Origin: Pseudocolwellia agarivorans
Lineage (GTDB): Bacteria; Pseudomonadota; Gammaproteobacteria; Enterobacterales; Alteromonadaceae
DNA: 64,000 bases
Assembly: GCF_002000085.1 (NCBI RefSeq)
Contig: NZ_MUZU01000004.1
Coordinates: 248,001-312,000 of the forward strand
Direction of reading: 5' to 3'
Both the position numbers and the translations under genes were made by a program. Below are positions 37,397 to 46,737 of this stretch, piece after piece; position 1 is the first letter of the stretch, and each line of letters opens with the position of its first letter. The notes beneath the pieces are model-generated. The model saw nothing but the letters and a program-made list of their open reading frames with translations, was not told the DNA's origin and ran no database searches.

Positions 37397-38293
37397 CTAT
37401 ACGAGTGTGCTTAAATACCAGCCCCAGATGTTATTCCCCCATATCATAGTGATCCAACCTGCAATAGCTAAATATGGTCCAAACGGGATTGCTTGTTCAC
37501 GTTGATGATTTTTAAATACCATTAAACTAATACCGATAACTGCGCCAACCGCTGAAGCCATTAATATCAACAAAGGGAGTAATTGCCAACCTATCCAAGC
37601 ACCAAATAAAGCCACCAGTTTAAAATCACCATAACCCATGCCCTCTTTACCTGTTATTAACTTAAATAGCCAAAATACACAGTATAAGCTCATATAACCA
37701 GCAACGGCACCAATTACAGCATCTTGCAATGGTACAATTGCGCCATTGATATTTACAAGTAAACCTAGCCAAAGGAAAGGGAGAGTAATTTGATCGGGTA
37801 ATAACATGTGATCAAAATCTATCATGGTTAAACAAATTAACGCATAAGTTAATAAAATAATAAATAATGCGGTACTCGTAACTCCATAATTAACGGCGAT
37901 GATGGTACCTAAAAATGCTGTGGTTAATTCAATAATAGGATAGCGAACAGATATTTTATTTTTACATTGGCTGCACTTTCCTTTTAAAAACAACCAACTT
38001 ATGACAGGAATATTCTCGTAAAAACGTATTAAATGACCACAGTTAGGACAGGTAGAGTTTGGCTTAGAAAGAGTTATTGCTGTTTCTTTTGTATCGGACT
38101 TATTTTCTTTTGTTTTAGGTAATTCATCCGCTAAAAATTCTCGGCACTCTTTATACCATCCTTGCTCCATGATTTTAGGCAAACGATAGATAACCACATT
38201 GAGGAAGCTACCAATTAACAATGAAAATAAAGCAACAACTGCATAAAAAATCATTAAGTTATTTTCAAAAGCAAACATTAAATCTGTAAACAT
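37397..38293 (-). CDS. pilD: Prepilin peptidase / N-methyltransferase PilD
   Basis: This 298-residue inner-membrane aspartic protease cleaves and methylates prepilins. The cytoplasmic loop carries two CxxC pairs (CPNC, CSQC). The catalytic aspartates lie in MIDFDHMLLPD and GYGDFKL. About eight transmembrane helices are predicted. The start at 38293 has AGG 7 nt upstream; an upstream in-frame TTG at 38305 is less likely. Confidence 0.92.
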   Translation of the reverse strand: MFTDLMFAFENNLMIFYAVVALFSLLIGSFLNVVIYRLPKIMEQGWYKECREFLADELPKTKENKSDTKETAITLSKPNSTCPNCGHLIRFYENIPVISWLFLKGKCSQCKNKISVRYPIIELTTAFLGTIIAVNYGVTSTALFIILLTYALICLTMIDFDHMLLPDQITLPFLWLGLLVNINGAIVPLQDAVIGAVAGYMSLYCVFWLFKLITGKEGMGYGDFKLVALFGAWIGWQLLPLLILMASAVGAVIGISLMVFKNHQREQAIPFGPYLAIAGWITMIWGNNIWGWYLSTLV

Positions 38294-38321
38294 TAATAAC
38301 CTCAAATTAAAAATATTGTTC

Positions 38322-38355
38322 TAAAAAATTAAGCCATTCAAAAGAATGGCTTAAT
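38322..38355 (-). terminator. Attenuator or terminator between pilC and pilD
   Basis: On the minus strand TTAAGCCATTC pairs with GAATGGCTTAA (38330-38340 with 38345-38355, loop of 4), followed by a T-run. pilD transcription from upstream would be reduced by it. Confidence 0.75.
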
Positions 38356-38404
38356 CATAAAATTATGAGTATATAAACTAGTGTTGTTGTTAATATTTAA
38401 AAAA

Positions 38405-39655
38405 TTAAACAACCATACCTATTTGGAAAATAGGCAAGTACATCGCAATAATTAAGCCACCAATAACCACACCTAATACTGCCATAATCATAGGCTCTAA
38501 TAATGCTGTTAAATTATCTACAGCGTCATCAACTTCGCGTTCATATACGGTAGCCACTTTTGATAGCATATCATCAACAGCACCAGACTCTTCGCCAATT
38601 GCCACCATTTGAATAACTAAATCAGGGAATATACTACAGTTACGCATAGCTAAATTCATTTGCATACCTGAGGTCACTTCAGAACGAATATCTAAAATTG
38701 CATCGCGGAATACGGCATTACCTGAAGCTCCAGCAGCTGATTGAAGTGCATCGGGTAAAGGTACACCCGCGGCAAAAGTAGTTGATAAAGTACGTGCATA
38801 ACGTGCAACAGCTGCTTTTTTTAATAAATCGCCTATAACAGGTAGTTTAAGGATTTTTTTATCTACGTTATCTCTTAATTTTTGACTGTTTCTATGGGCG
38901 CGTTTAAATAAGAAACCTGCTAAAAATAAAGCACCTAACCCCATATACCAATAGGCTTGCATAAATTCTGATATACCAACAACAAATAAAGTAAAGGCAG
39001 GTAACTCAGCCCCGAAACTTGCAAAGATTTCTTGGAATACCGGAACAACAAAAATAAGTAAAATCGATGTAACAACTGCTGCTATTACCAAAACAGCAAT
39101 AGGGTAGGTCATAGCTTTTTTAATTTTAGCTTTTAAAATTTCAGCTTTTTCTTTATACGTGGCTATTCGATCATAAATGGTTTCTAAAGCACCTGACTGC
39201 TCACCAGAATTAACTAAATCGCAATAAAGGCTATCAAAATACAAAGGATGTTCACGCAAACAATCAGATAAAGGTAAACCAGATTGTAATTTATTTCCTA
39301 TTTCAGCTAAAAGTTTTTGCATTTTAGCATTGCTATGACCACTGCCTATCATTTCAATGGTTTGTACTAAAGGTACACCTGCACCTAACATAGTCGCAAT
39401 TTGTCGGGTTATCGCTGCAATATCTCCTTGCGTAATGGCTTTTTCACCACTCATACCAAATAAAGGTTTAGGTTTTTTCTTAACTCTACCTGGCGTAATA
39501 CCTTGTTTGCGTAATTGAGCTTTTAAAGCCATTAAACTAGGAGCTGATAATTCGCCCGATATTTTTTTACCTTTACGGTTAACTCCTTGCCAAATAAACA
39601 CATCTAAGGCTTTTGGGGCGAGAATTTTAGCTTGTTTGGTGTTTGATACTGCCAT
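38405..39655 (-). CDS. pilC: Type IV pilus inner-membrane platform protein PilC
   Basis: This 416-residue protein contains two T2SSF domains (about 80-205 and 285-405) and three transmembrane segments (about 180-202, 230-250, 388-410). It links the PilB ATPase to the growing pilus. The N-terminal cytoplasmic part has FIWQGVNRKGKKISGEL. It lies 63 bp after pilB. Confidence 0.94.
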   Translation of the reverse strand: MAVSNTKQAKILAPKALDVFIWQGVNRKGKKISGELSAPSLMALKAQLRKQGITPGRVKKKPKPLFGMSGEKAITQGDIAAITRQIATMLGAGVPLVQTIEMIGSGHSNAKMQKLLAEIGNKLQSGLPLSDCLREHPLYFDSLYCDLVNSGEQSGALETIYDRIATYKEKAEILKAKIKKAMTYPIAVLVIAAVVTSILLIFVVPVFQEIFASFGAELPAFTLFVVGISEFMQAYWYMGLGALFLAGFLFKRAHRNSQKLRDNVDKKILKLPVIGDLLKKAAVARYARTLSTTFAAGVPLPDALQSAAGASGNAVFRDAILDIRSEVTSGMQMNLAMRNCSIFPDLVIQMVAIGEESGAVDDMLSKVATVYEREVDDAVDNLTALLEPMIMAVLGVVIGGLIIAMYLPIFQIGMVV

Positions 39656-39718
39656 GTAAAATTACCTAATTTTTATAGTTTGTATATCTAGTTTTTATCT
39701 ACATTATTTTTATATTTT

Positions 39719-41419
39719 TTAAGAACTGGTTACCCGATTAATTTCTTCTAAGCTTGTAATTCCGTTCATTGCTTTTATTAAACCTGATTGACGTAAGTTA
39801 TTAAAACCTTCTTTTTGGCATTGTTCTGCCACTTCTAAAGAGTTGCCACCTTCCATAATAATAGTTGCAATACTGTCTGTGATTTTAATGACTTCATATA
39901 TGCCCACTCGGCCTTTGTAGCCCCCGGTGCAATGGTCGCAACCAACAGCCTTATAAATTTTTACTTGTGGAAGTTGTTCAGGTAAAAAGCCTTGTCGTAA
40001 TAGTTCATGTTCTGGAATATGTTCTTCAACTCTGCATTGTGTACATAATCGACGAGCTAAGCGTTGTGCAATAATAATACTGACTGAACTCGCAACGTTA
40101 TAAGCCGGAACGCCCATATTTAATAAACGGTTTAATGTTTCAGCAGCTGAGTTGGTATGTAATGTTGATAATACTAAATGACCTGTTTGTGCCGCTTTTA
40201 TTGCAATTTCGGCGGTTTCTAAATCTCGTATTTCACCCACCATTACAATATCAGGATCTTGACGTAAAAATGAACGTAATGCACCTGGGAAGGTTAGCCC
40301 GGCTTTAACGTTAATTTGTACTTGGTTAATACCTTCTAAATTTATTTCTACAGGATCTTCAGCCGTTGAGATATTACGCTCAGGGGTATTTAAAATATTT
40401 AAACCGGTATAAAGAGAAACCGTTTTTCCTGAACCTGTAGGTCCAGTCACTAAAATCATACCTTGAGGCTGGTCAAGGGCTTCAGTGTAAATTTTCTTTT
40501 GTTCATCTTCGTAGCCTAGCATTTCAATGCCTAACATAGCACTTGAAGAGTCTAAAATACGCATTACTATTTTCTCTCCCCACATAGTAGGTAGCGTACT
40601 TACACGAAAATCGATAGATTTCTTCTTAGATAGCGCTATTTTAATACGGCCATCCTGCGGTACTCGGCGCTCAGCAATATCTAGCTTAGACATAACTTTT
40701 AATCGGGCAGCCATACGAGACGCGAGTTTAATACTCGGGCGAGAAACTTCTGATAAAATGCCATCAATACGAAAACGAATTCTGTAAGACTTTTCGTAAG
40801 GTTCAAAATGTAAATCTGAAGCACCTTTCTTAATTGCATCTAATAGTATTTTATTAATATAAACAACGATAGGGGCATCTTCTTTATCGCTTGTTACTGG
40901 GGCGTCCTCGACATCCTCTTGTACATCCATATTGGCGAGTTCTTCAGCATCAATGTCTGAAATGTCTAAGCTGTCACCTTCATCTTCTAAAACTTTATCT
41001 ATGCATTGGTGTAAGGTAGTTTCGTCGGTTAAAACAAGCTCTGTGGTATAACCGGTGTTAAATTGAATTTCTTCTAAAGCATCTAAGTTAGTGGGGTCTG
41101 ACATCGCAACAAATAGCACTTTACCACGTAAAAATAAGGGTAAAGCATTATGTTTTTTTATTAGGTTCTCATTACGAACGCCTTCAGGTACTAAAGTGGT
41201 GTCAAAGGTTTTAAGATCGATTAAAGGGTAACCAAAGGTGCGGGAAAGTATACTGGCAATATTTTTAGCGTCATATTTTTGGTCTTCAACCAAGAAACTG
41301 ATAAAAGGTTTCTTTTGTTTAATAAAATCGGCATTAATCTTTTCAACCATATTGGTTGGAACAATATCGAATTTTGATAATGCGGAAAGTAAACTGGATT
41401 GTTTATGACTACCTTTCAT
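39719..41419 (-). CDS. pilB: Type IV pilus assembly ATPase PilB
   Basis: This 566-residue hexameric ATPase powers pilus extension. It has an N-terminal MshEN-like region (about 1-145), an acidic linker ([16 protein letters not shown]), Walker A GPTGSGKT at 326-333, the Asp and His boxes ([17 protein letters not shown]), and four zinc-binding cysteines in CTQC and CDHC near residues 455-490. Length is usual. The 187-bp gap to pilA contains a terminator. Confidence 0.94.
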   Translation of the reverse strand: MKGSHKQSSLLSALSKFDIVPTNMVEKINADFIKQKKPFISFLVEDQKYDAKNIASILSRTFGYPLIDLKTFDTTLVPEGVRNENLIKKHNALPLFLRGKVLFVAMSDPTNLDALEEIQFNTGYTTELVLTDETTLHQCIDKVLEDEGDSLDISDIDAEELANMDVQEDVEDAPVTSDKEDAPIVVYINKILLDAIKKGASDLHFEPYEKSYRIRFRIDGILSEVSRPSIKLASRMAARLKVMSKLDIAERRVPQDGRIKIALSKKKSIDFRVSTLPTMWGEKIVMRILDSSSAMLGIEMLGYEDEQKKIYTEALDQPQGMILVTGPTGSGKTVSLYTGLNILNTPERNISTAEDPVEINLEGINQVQINVKAGLTFPGALRSFLRQDPDIVMVGEIRDLETAEIAIKAAQTGHLVLSTLHTNSAAETLNRLLNMGVPAYNVASSVSIIIAQRLARRLCTQCRVEEHIPEHELLRQGFLPEQLPQVKIYKAVGCDHCTGGYKGRVGIYEVIKITDSIATIIMEGGNSLEVAEQCQKEGFNNLRQSGLIKAMNGITSLEEINRVTSS

Positions 41420-41522
41420 ATGCCTTTATGTACATCAATGAGTAATATACTGAGTGTACTTATTTTTGATGTAAAAACAAAGGATAGGTTAAAATTTAAT
41501 AGTGAAATATATTAAAGACATA

Positions 41523-41584
41523 AAAAAAGCTTCAATTAGACGCTTTTTAATAATATAGAGGTTACTCTTGTGAAGTAACCTCTA
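41523..41584 (-). terminator. Tandem hairpins between pilA and pilB
   Basis: Reading on the minus strand, a perfect 11-bp stem (41574-41584 with 41556-41566) comes first. A second hairpin follows (AAAAAGC/GCTTTTT, 41542-41548 with 41524-41530), ending in a T-run. This lets abundant pilin mRNA end while some transcripts read into pilB. Confidence 0.75.
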
Positions 41585-41605
41585 GTTATGATTTGTTTAT
41601 TTAAA

Positions 41606-42037
41606 TTAACAAAGAGTTGTATCAGAACAAGTTCTAACCCATGAAACTTTGTTGTTAGCTAAAGTAGGCGTTAATGTTACTGTTGCACTATTTATACCTT
41701 GTCCAGCTATACCTGTAGCAACAATTGCACCATTAGTAGTTGCTATTGATGATACATAACCTGAAGCACCTACTGCAGCAATAGACCAACCATTACCCTG
41801 TGTACCATCAGTACAACCAGTCACTGTTGCTAAATCAAGAGCACATAATTCAACTTGTGTTTTAAGACCAGTGGTCGCTAGAACAACTTCTGAGAACTTG
41901 GCTTTAGTTGTATATTGTTGATAAGCAGGCAACGCAACCGCTGCTAAAATACCGATAATCGCCACAACGATCATCAATTCAATAAGAGTAAAACCTTTTG
42001 CTTTATTTACGTTATTAATTTTATTTAAAGTTTTCAT
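41606..42037 (-). CDS. pilA: Type IV major pilin PilA
   Basis: This 143-residue prepilin has a 14-15-residue basic leader cleaved at G/F (KGFTLIEL). A long hydrophobic N-terminal helix follows, with Glu at mature position 5. The C-terminal globular domain carries a terminal Cys pair (CSDTTLC). The start at 42037 is supported by GGA about 9 nt upstream; ATG at 42052 would add five residues. It is polymerised by PilB/PilC after processing by PilD. Confidence 0.9.
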   Translation of the reverse strand: MKTLNKINNVNKAKGFTLIELMIVVAIIGILAAVALPAYQQYTTKAKFSEVVLATTGLKTQVELCALDLATVTGCTDGTQGNGWSIAAVGASGYVSSIATTNGAIVATGIAGQGINSATVTLTPTLANNKVSWVRTCSDTTLC

Positions 42038-42349
42038 AGTAAAATTTTCCATTAATTTTTACGGGGTTGTTGGATATATACTGCGACACTTTTTTAAAGA
42101 TGTAAAACATTCTTATACATTTTTTTGCTTTTTTTTTGTTTTTTTTTAATATTTAGCATGTTTTTTACATTTTGTTAAAAAAGCTACTTTATTTTAACAA
42201 CTTATCTCGGTTATTTATTTAGGTTTTTATCATATTGTATACAAATAAATAGATTTTATGTTTAATTAAACAGCAGCTCACGAGGTGAATACTATTTTTT
42301 AAGCTTTTTAAATTTGCAATTACTTAATAAAAGTTGTTGGGTATTTTGA
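42038..42349. other. Intergenic region upstream of pilA
   Basis: No gene is visible in these 312 bp. It holds long T-tracts (about 42117-42148), which are A-tracts on the pilA coding strand, and two perfect palindromes. No -24/-12 promoter was found even though pilA genes in relatives often use sigma-54. Confidence 0.6.
42235..42272. repeat. Two adjacent perfect palindromes
   Basis: TTGTATACAA (42235-42244) and TGTTTAATTAAACA (42259-42272), centres 26 bp apart. They are possible operators upstream of pilA or structures after nadC. Confidence 0.35.
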
Positions 42350-43327
<978 letters not shown>

Positions 43328-43849
43328 TTATTTTTGTTCTCGTAATATGAGTGTTTTGCCACTTTGATGAAGTTCTAGCTGCTTTAATGCGCTCATGCCT
43401 AAAAGGATTTCATCACTGTTAAATGAAGGGTTAATATTCGCTTCTACATTATATAAGCTAATATCACCAATATTTAACTCGTTAATTTTTGAACGGTAAA
43501 CTTGCGTATTACCATTGGCTGTAGATACTTGATAGCTATTATAACGTGGTAAGTTTAATTTTTCTGCTATATGTTCAGGAATAGAAACGTCAGTTGCCCC
43601 CGTATCAAGTAAAAAAATAACAGATTGTTGATTTATTTTACCTACGGTTAAGTAATGGCCTTGTTTATTTCTTTTAAGGTGGACTTCATTTAAGCCATTA
43701 TCTGATAGGTAATTTTTTGGGGAGCTATTTGGGTTTTGTTGTTGTTCAAGTATTTCTTGAAAAAAAAACACAAGCAAACCAATAGCGAGTATCCAAGCAA
43801 TCCAACCAAAATATTTGCCTATTTTGTTTGTTGTATCTTCTTCAGTCAT
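43328..43849 (-). CDS. Membrane-anchored retropepsin-like aspartic protease (TIGR02281 type)
   Basis: This 173-residue protein has an N-terminal transmembrane helix (about 11-29) and a single retropepsin-like domain with the catalytic FLLDTGATDVSIP at about 80-92, then LLGMSALKQLEL near the end. Because one domain makes half an active site, it should act as a dimer. The substrate is unknown. It abuts nadC with no gap, so the two form an operon, and it is divergent from ampD. Confidence 0.82.
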   Translation of the reverse strand: MTEEDTTNKIGKYFGWIAWILAIGLLVFFFQEILEQQQNPNSSPKNYLSDNGLNEVHLKRNKQGHYLTVGKINQQSVIFLLDTGATDVSIPEHIAEKLNLPRYNSYQVSTANGNTQVYRSKINELNIGDISLYNVEANINPSFNSDEILLGMSALKQLELHQSGKTLILREQK

Positions 43850-43895
43850 AATACCCGTATTGTTTTAGTTTATTTTAAATAGAGACTGATATTGT

Positions 43896-44528
43896 ATGAC
43901 TAATGATTCGGTTAGCCAATTAAATGAAGGATATTTTCTTAATAAAAAAAGTAAGAAAATTGCTATAGATAATGGCTGGTTTAACTCTGATGCTAATGGT
44001 ATTAAACATTTTCCTTCTCCACACTTTACTCCGAGAGAAGAGAATTGCGCTATAAGCTTATTGGTAGTACATAATATTTCTTTACCTCCTAAACAATTTG
44101 GTGGAGATCACATCACTGATTTTTTTCTCGGTAAATTAGATAAAGATACTCATCCTTATTTTGAAACTATTTATGAGATGAAAGTTTCTGCTCATTGTTT
44201 AATTAAAAGGGATGGGAGTTTACTACAATACGTTTCTTTTTTAGATAAAGCATGGCATGCGGGAGTTTCTTCTTATAAAGGTAGAGAAAAGTGTAATGAT
44301 TTCTCTATTGGAATTGAGCTAGAAGGCGCTGATGATATTCTTTATACTGAAGAGCAGTATCAAGCATTAGCATTGGCATGCTTTTCAATTCAACAAGAAT
44401 ATCCTGAAATTAAAAATAATATAGCAGGGCACAATCAAATAGCACCCGGTAGAAAAACGGATCCGGGTGAAGCATTTGACTGGAATTATTTTTCTCGTTG
44501 TTTAGATATATATAGTTGTACCAAATAA
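43896..44528 (+). CDS. ampD: 1,6-anhydro-N-acetylmuramyl-L-alanine amidase AmpD
   Basis: This 210-residue cytoplasmic zinc amidase removes the stem peptide from anhydro-muropeptides during cell-wall recycling. Zinc ligands are visible in LLVVHNISLPP, WHAGVSSYKG/AGHNQIAPGRKTDPG (His, His, Asp). The N-terminus is about 25 residues longer than E. coli AmpD (MTNDSVSQLNEGYFLNKK). It lies upstream of ampE. Confidence 0.93.
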   Translation: MTNDSVSQLNEGYFLNKKSKKIAIDNGWFNSDANGIKHFPSPHFTPREENCAISLLVVHNISLPPKQFGGDHITDFFLGKLDKDTHPYFETIYEMKVSAHCLIKRDGSLLQYVSFLDKAWHAGVSSYKGREKCNDFSIGIELEGADDILYTEEQYQALALACFSIQQEYPEIKNNIAGHNQIAPGRKTDPGEAFDWNYFSRCLDIYSCTK

Positions 44529-44633
44529 TTCAGGTATATTGAGTTTTGGTTATATTGAGTCAATTCGGCTCAAAATCTGTTTGAATTAACGTACTATTTA
44601 AACAGTTATTTTTTAACAAAAAGGTTGGTTTGT

Positions 44634-45470
44634 ATGAGTTTAATCAGTTTATTAATTGCATTGTTATCAGAACGCTACTTATCAAATAAGTGGTGGCAAT
44701 TTAATACCTATTATAAGCGTTATAGTAAACTGGCTTTAAATGATATTAAGGGGGACTCAAAAGATAAGTCTCCTATTATATTACTGTTATTTTTATTAGT
44801 GCCTACTGTGCTTTGCTATATTGTACTAACGCAATTGAATAATGATTTTTTATATTTAATCGCTTCAACGGTTATTTTAATTATTTGTTTTGGGTGTTTA
44901 GACACTCGTTCTATATATAAGCGTTATTTAGTCGCTGCCTTTCGCGGGGAAACCACAACGTGTGATCTTATTCATAAAGAGTTATTACAAAATAAACAGT
45001 TACCAGAAATGGGCTTTGGACAAGCTTTGGTTTGGCTAAATTATCGATACTTTATAGCCATAATGCTATTTTTTGTTATTTTTGGAGCACCCGGCGCTTT
45101 GTTTTATCGACTATTAACGAGCATAAATGAGCGCTGTGTTACCGTTAATAGTGAGCAAGAAGCACCCAACGTGTGTGTATCTAATCAATTACTTTTTATT
45201 ATTGATTGGCTACCCGTAAGAATTATAGCCTTAGGTTATATGCTAGTAGGGCACTTTTCTAAAGCGATACCTATATGGTTAGGAAATTTGTTTGATCTTG
45301 AAATGCCGTCGTATGAAGCATTAGTTTCAGTCGCTCAAAAATCTGAAGACTTTATGGTTGACTCTCAAGACTGTACTGCTGAACCTTGTACCTTAGTAAG
45401 GCTAGCTAAAAGAACCTTGTTATTATGTTTAGCCTTTATTTCAATTCTTATATTAACGGGCGTGCTGTAG
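44634..45470 (+). CDS. ampE: AmpE, inner-membrane signalling protein
   Basis: This 278-residue polytopic membrane protein has four predicted helices (about 49-66, 70-90, 140-160, 255-275). It begins with the typical MSLISLLIALLSERYL and has DTRSIYKRYLVAA near 88-100. AmpE acts with AmpD in the beta-lactamase-sensing and recycling context; its biochemical role is unclear. The start at 44634 has AAGG 9 nt upstream; a TTG at 44625 is rejected. Confidence 0.9.
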   Translation: MSLISLLIALLSERYLSNKWWQFNTYYKRYSKLALNDIKGDSKDKSPIILLLFLLVPTVLCYIVLTQLNNDFLYLIASTVILIICFGCLDTRSIYKRYLVAAFRGETTTCDLIHKELLQNKQLPEMGFGQALVWLNYRYFIAIMLFFVIFGAPGALFYRLLTSINERCVTVNSEQEAPNVCVSNQLLFIIDWLPVRIIALGYMLVGHFSKAIPIWLGNLFDLEMPSYEALVSVAQKSEDFMVDSQDCTAEPCTLVRLAKRTLLLCLAFISILILTGVL

Positions 45471-45697
45471 CTATTGTTGTTTTATTACAAACATCATTTA
45501 TTTTTGCTTAGTAATCACGAAATAAAATATTAATGGAATATACAAATAATCAGGTTACCGTTTATAGGTATTAAGTTATTGTTATATTGTGTTTTTGATT
45601 GATATAACTCAATGGCGCTAGCGTTTTTTAAACGACCGTTTTAAGTTTTGACTCTAAAATTTTCCTTGGAAAATGGGGCGAATTAATCTATGTTACA

Positions 45698-45726
45698 TTT
45701 ACAAAACTGCAAAGTTTTGTTATTTT
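45698..45726 (+). promoter_or_regulatory. Candidate promoter of the pdh operon
   Basis: TTTACA (45698-45703), a 17-bp spacer and TATTTT (45721-45726). The predicted start lies near 45733, directly before the PdhR operator. Confidence 0.45.
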
Positions 45727-45740
45727 TACAACAAAATATC

Positions 45741-45755
45741 ATTGGTAATACCAAT
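45741..45755. promoter_or_regulatory. PdhR operator
   Basis: ATTGGTAATACCAAT is a perfect 6-3-6 palindrome that matches the known PdhR box (ATTGGTNNNACCAAT). It lies between the promoter and pdhR, so PdhR should repress its own operon in the absence of pyruvate. Confidence 0.88.
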
Positions 45756-45803
45756 TTACCAAGCTTTTTTTAGTTCGTTTAGGTTGTAGAGGTAATAAAA
45801 AAG

Positions 45804-46577
45804 ATGTCGTATGGCAGTGTAAAAAAAGCAGTTAAACAGCCTAAGTTATCAGATGTTATTCAAGAACAATTAGAAACAATGATCCTTGAAGGCAGTTTAC
45901 AACCAGGTGAAAAATTATTACCTGAACGTGAACTAGCAAAGCAATTTGATGTATCGCGACCTTCATTAAGAGAAGCGGTACAGAAACTAGAAGCAAAAAA
46001 ATTAGTTACAAGAAAACAAGGTGGCGGAACCTTTGTTAGTCATACTATTTTGTCTGGCTTGTCAGACCCACTGTTTGAGCTAATGTCACAAAGTAATGAA
46101 TCGCAATTTGATTTATTAGAGTTTAGACACGGTATAGAAGGCATGGCGGCATACTATGCTGCAATGCGTGGGACACAGGCTGATTTTGATGAGATTCAAA
46201 GAAAGCATGACAATATTGGTAATGTTCAGCTAGAAGATAGCTACAATCTTGAAGCGAATGCCGTATTTGATTTTTATATGGCTATTTGTGCAGCTTCGCA
46301 TAATGCTGTTATTTTGCACTTAGCTAGAAGTATGAGAGCTTTGTTGGTTGATAATATAGAACAAAATTTAACAATGATGGCTAAGCGGCCAGATGTTTTT
46401 TCTCAGATAACGGATTATCGAAAACACTTGTTAGAGGCTATTATGAGTGGAAAGCCCCAACGTGCTTGGGGAGCTAGTCATAGTCATTTAGCTTTTATTG
46501 AAGAAGTTTTGTTGAAGCTGACCCAAGAAAATAGCCGGGTTGAGCGTTCAATGAGACGAATGCAAAGAAAAATATAG
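45804..46577 (+). CDS. pdhR: Pyruvate-responsive repressor PdhR
   Basis: This 257-residue GntR-family (FadR subfamily) regulator has an N-terminal winged helix (LSDVIQEQLETMILEGSLQPGEKL-type region at 16-40, with recognition helix SRPSLREAVQKL near 53-64). A helical FCD domain follows that binds pyruvate in the family, with WGASHSHLAFI near the C-terminus. It precedes aceE and has its operator in front. Confidence 0.93.
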   Translation: MSYGSVKKAVKQPKLSDVIQEQLETMILEGSLQPGEKLLPERELAKQFDVSRPSLREAVQKLEAKKLVTRKQGGGTFVSHTILSGLSDPLFELMSQSNESQFDLLEFRHGIEGMAAYYAAMRGTQADFDEIQRKHDNIGNVQLEDSYNLEANAVFDFYMAICAASHNAVILHLARSMRALLVDNIEQNLTMMAKRPDVFSQITDYRKHLLEAIMSGKPQRAWGASHSHLAFIEEVLLKLTQENSRVERSMRRMQRKI

Positions 46578-46689
46578 ATGTAATATCTATACATTATATT
46601 TGATTAGTAATTTGTCGTTTACATGTAAACGTTAATTATTTTTTATGTTTAAACATTTTAAGTAAATTTTAATATTTAACTTTAATCCC

Positions 46690-46712
46690 AAAGCCACATA
46701 TGTAGTGGCTTT
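46690..46712 (+). other. Hairpin in the pdhR-aceE spacer
   Basis: AAAGCCAC (46690-46697) pairs with GTGGCTTT (46705-46712), loop of 7, ending 9 nt before the aceE ribosome-binding site. No T-run follows. Both arms are identical to those of the terminator at 62038. Confidence 0.45.
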
Positions 46713-46737
46713 AATAACATTTGGAGACAAAGTAATT

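Larger units (their letters stand above)
45471..45803. other. Upstream region of pdhR
   Basis: No gene in these 333 bp. It contains an imperfect palindrome ATTTTCC-TT-GGAAAAT (45659-45674), a CAAAAC/GTTTTG hairpin (45702-45719), the pdhR promoter and the PdhR operator. Confidence 0.6.

Noticed and set aside
42117-42148. T-tracts near pilA as a terminator
   Set aside because: No stable GC-containing stem precedes them on either strand.
46705-46737. Longer aceE start at 46705
   Set aside because: It is a GTG inside a hairpin with no ribosome-binding site; the ATG at 46738 has GGAG and matches the known AceE N-terminus.
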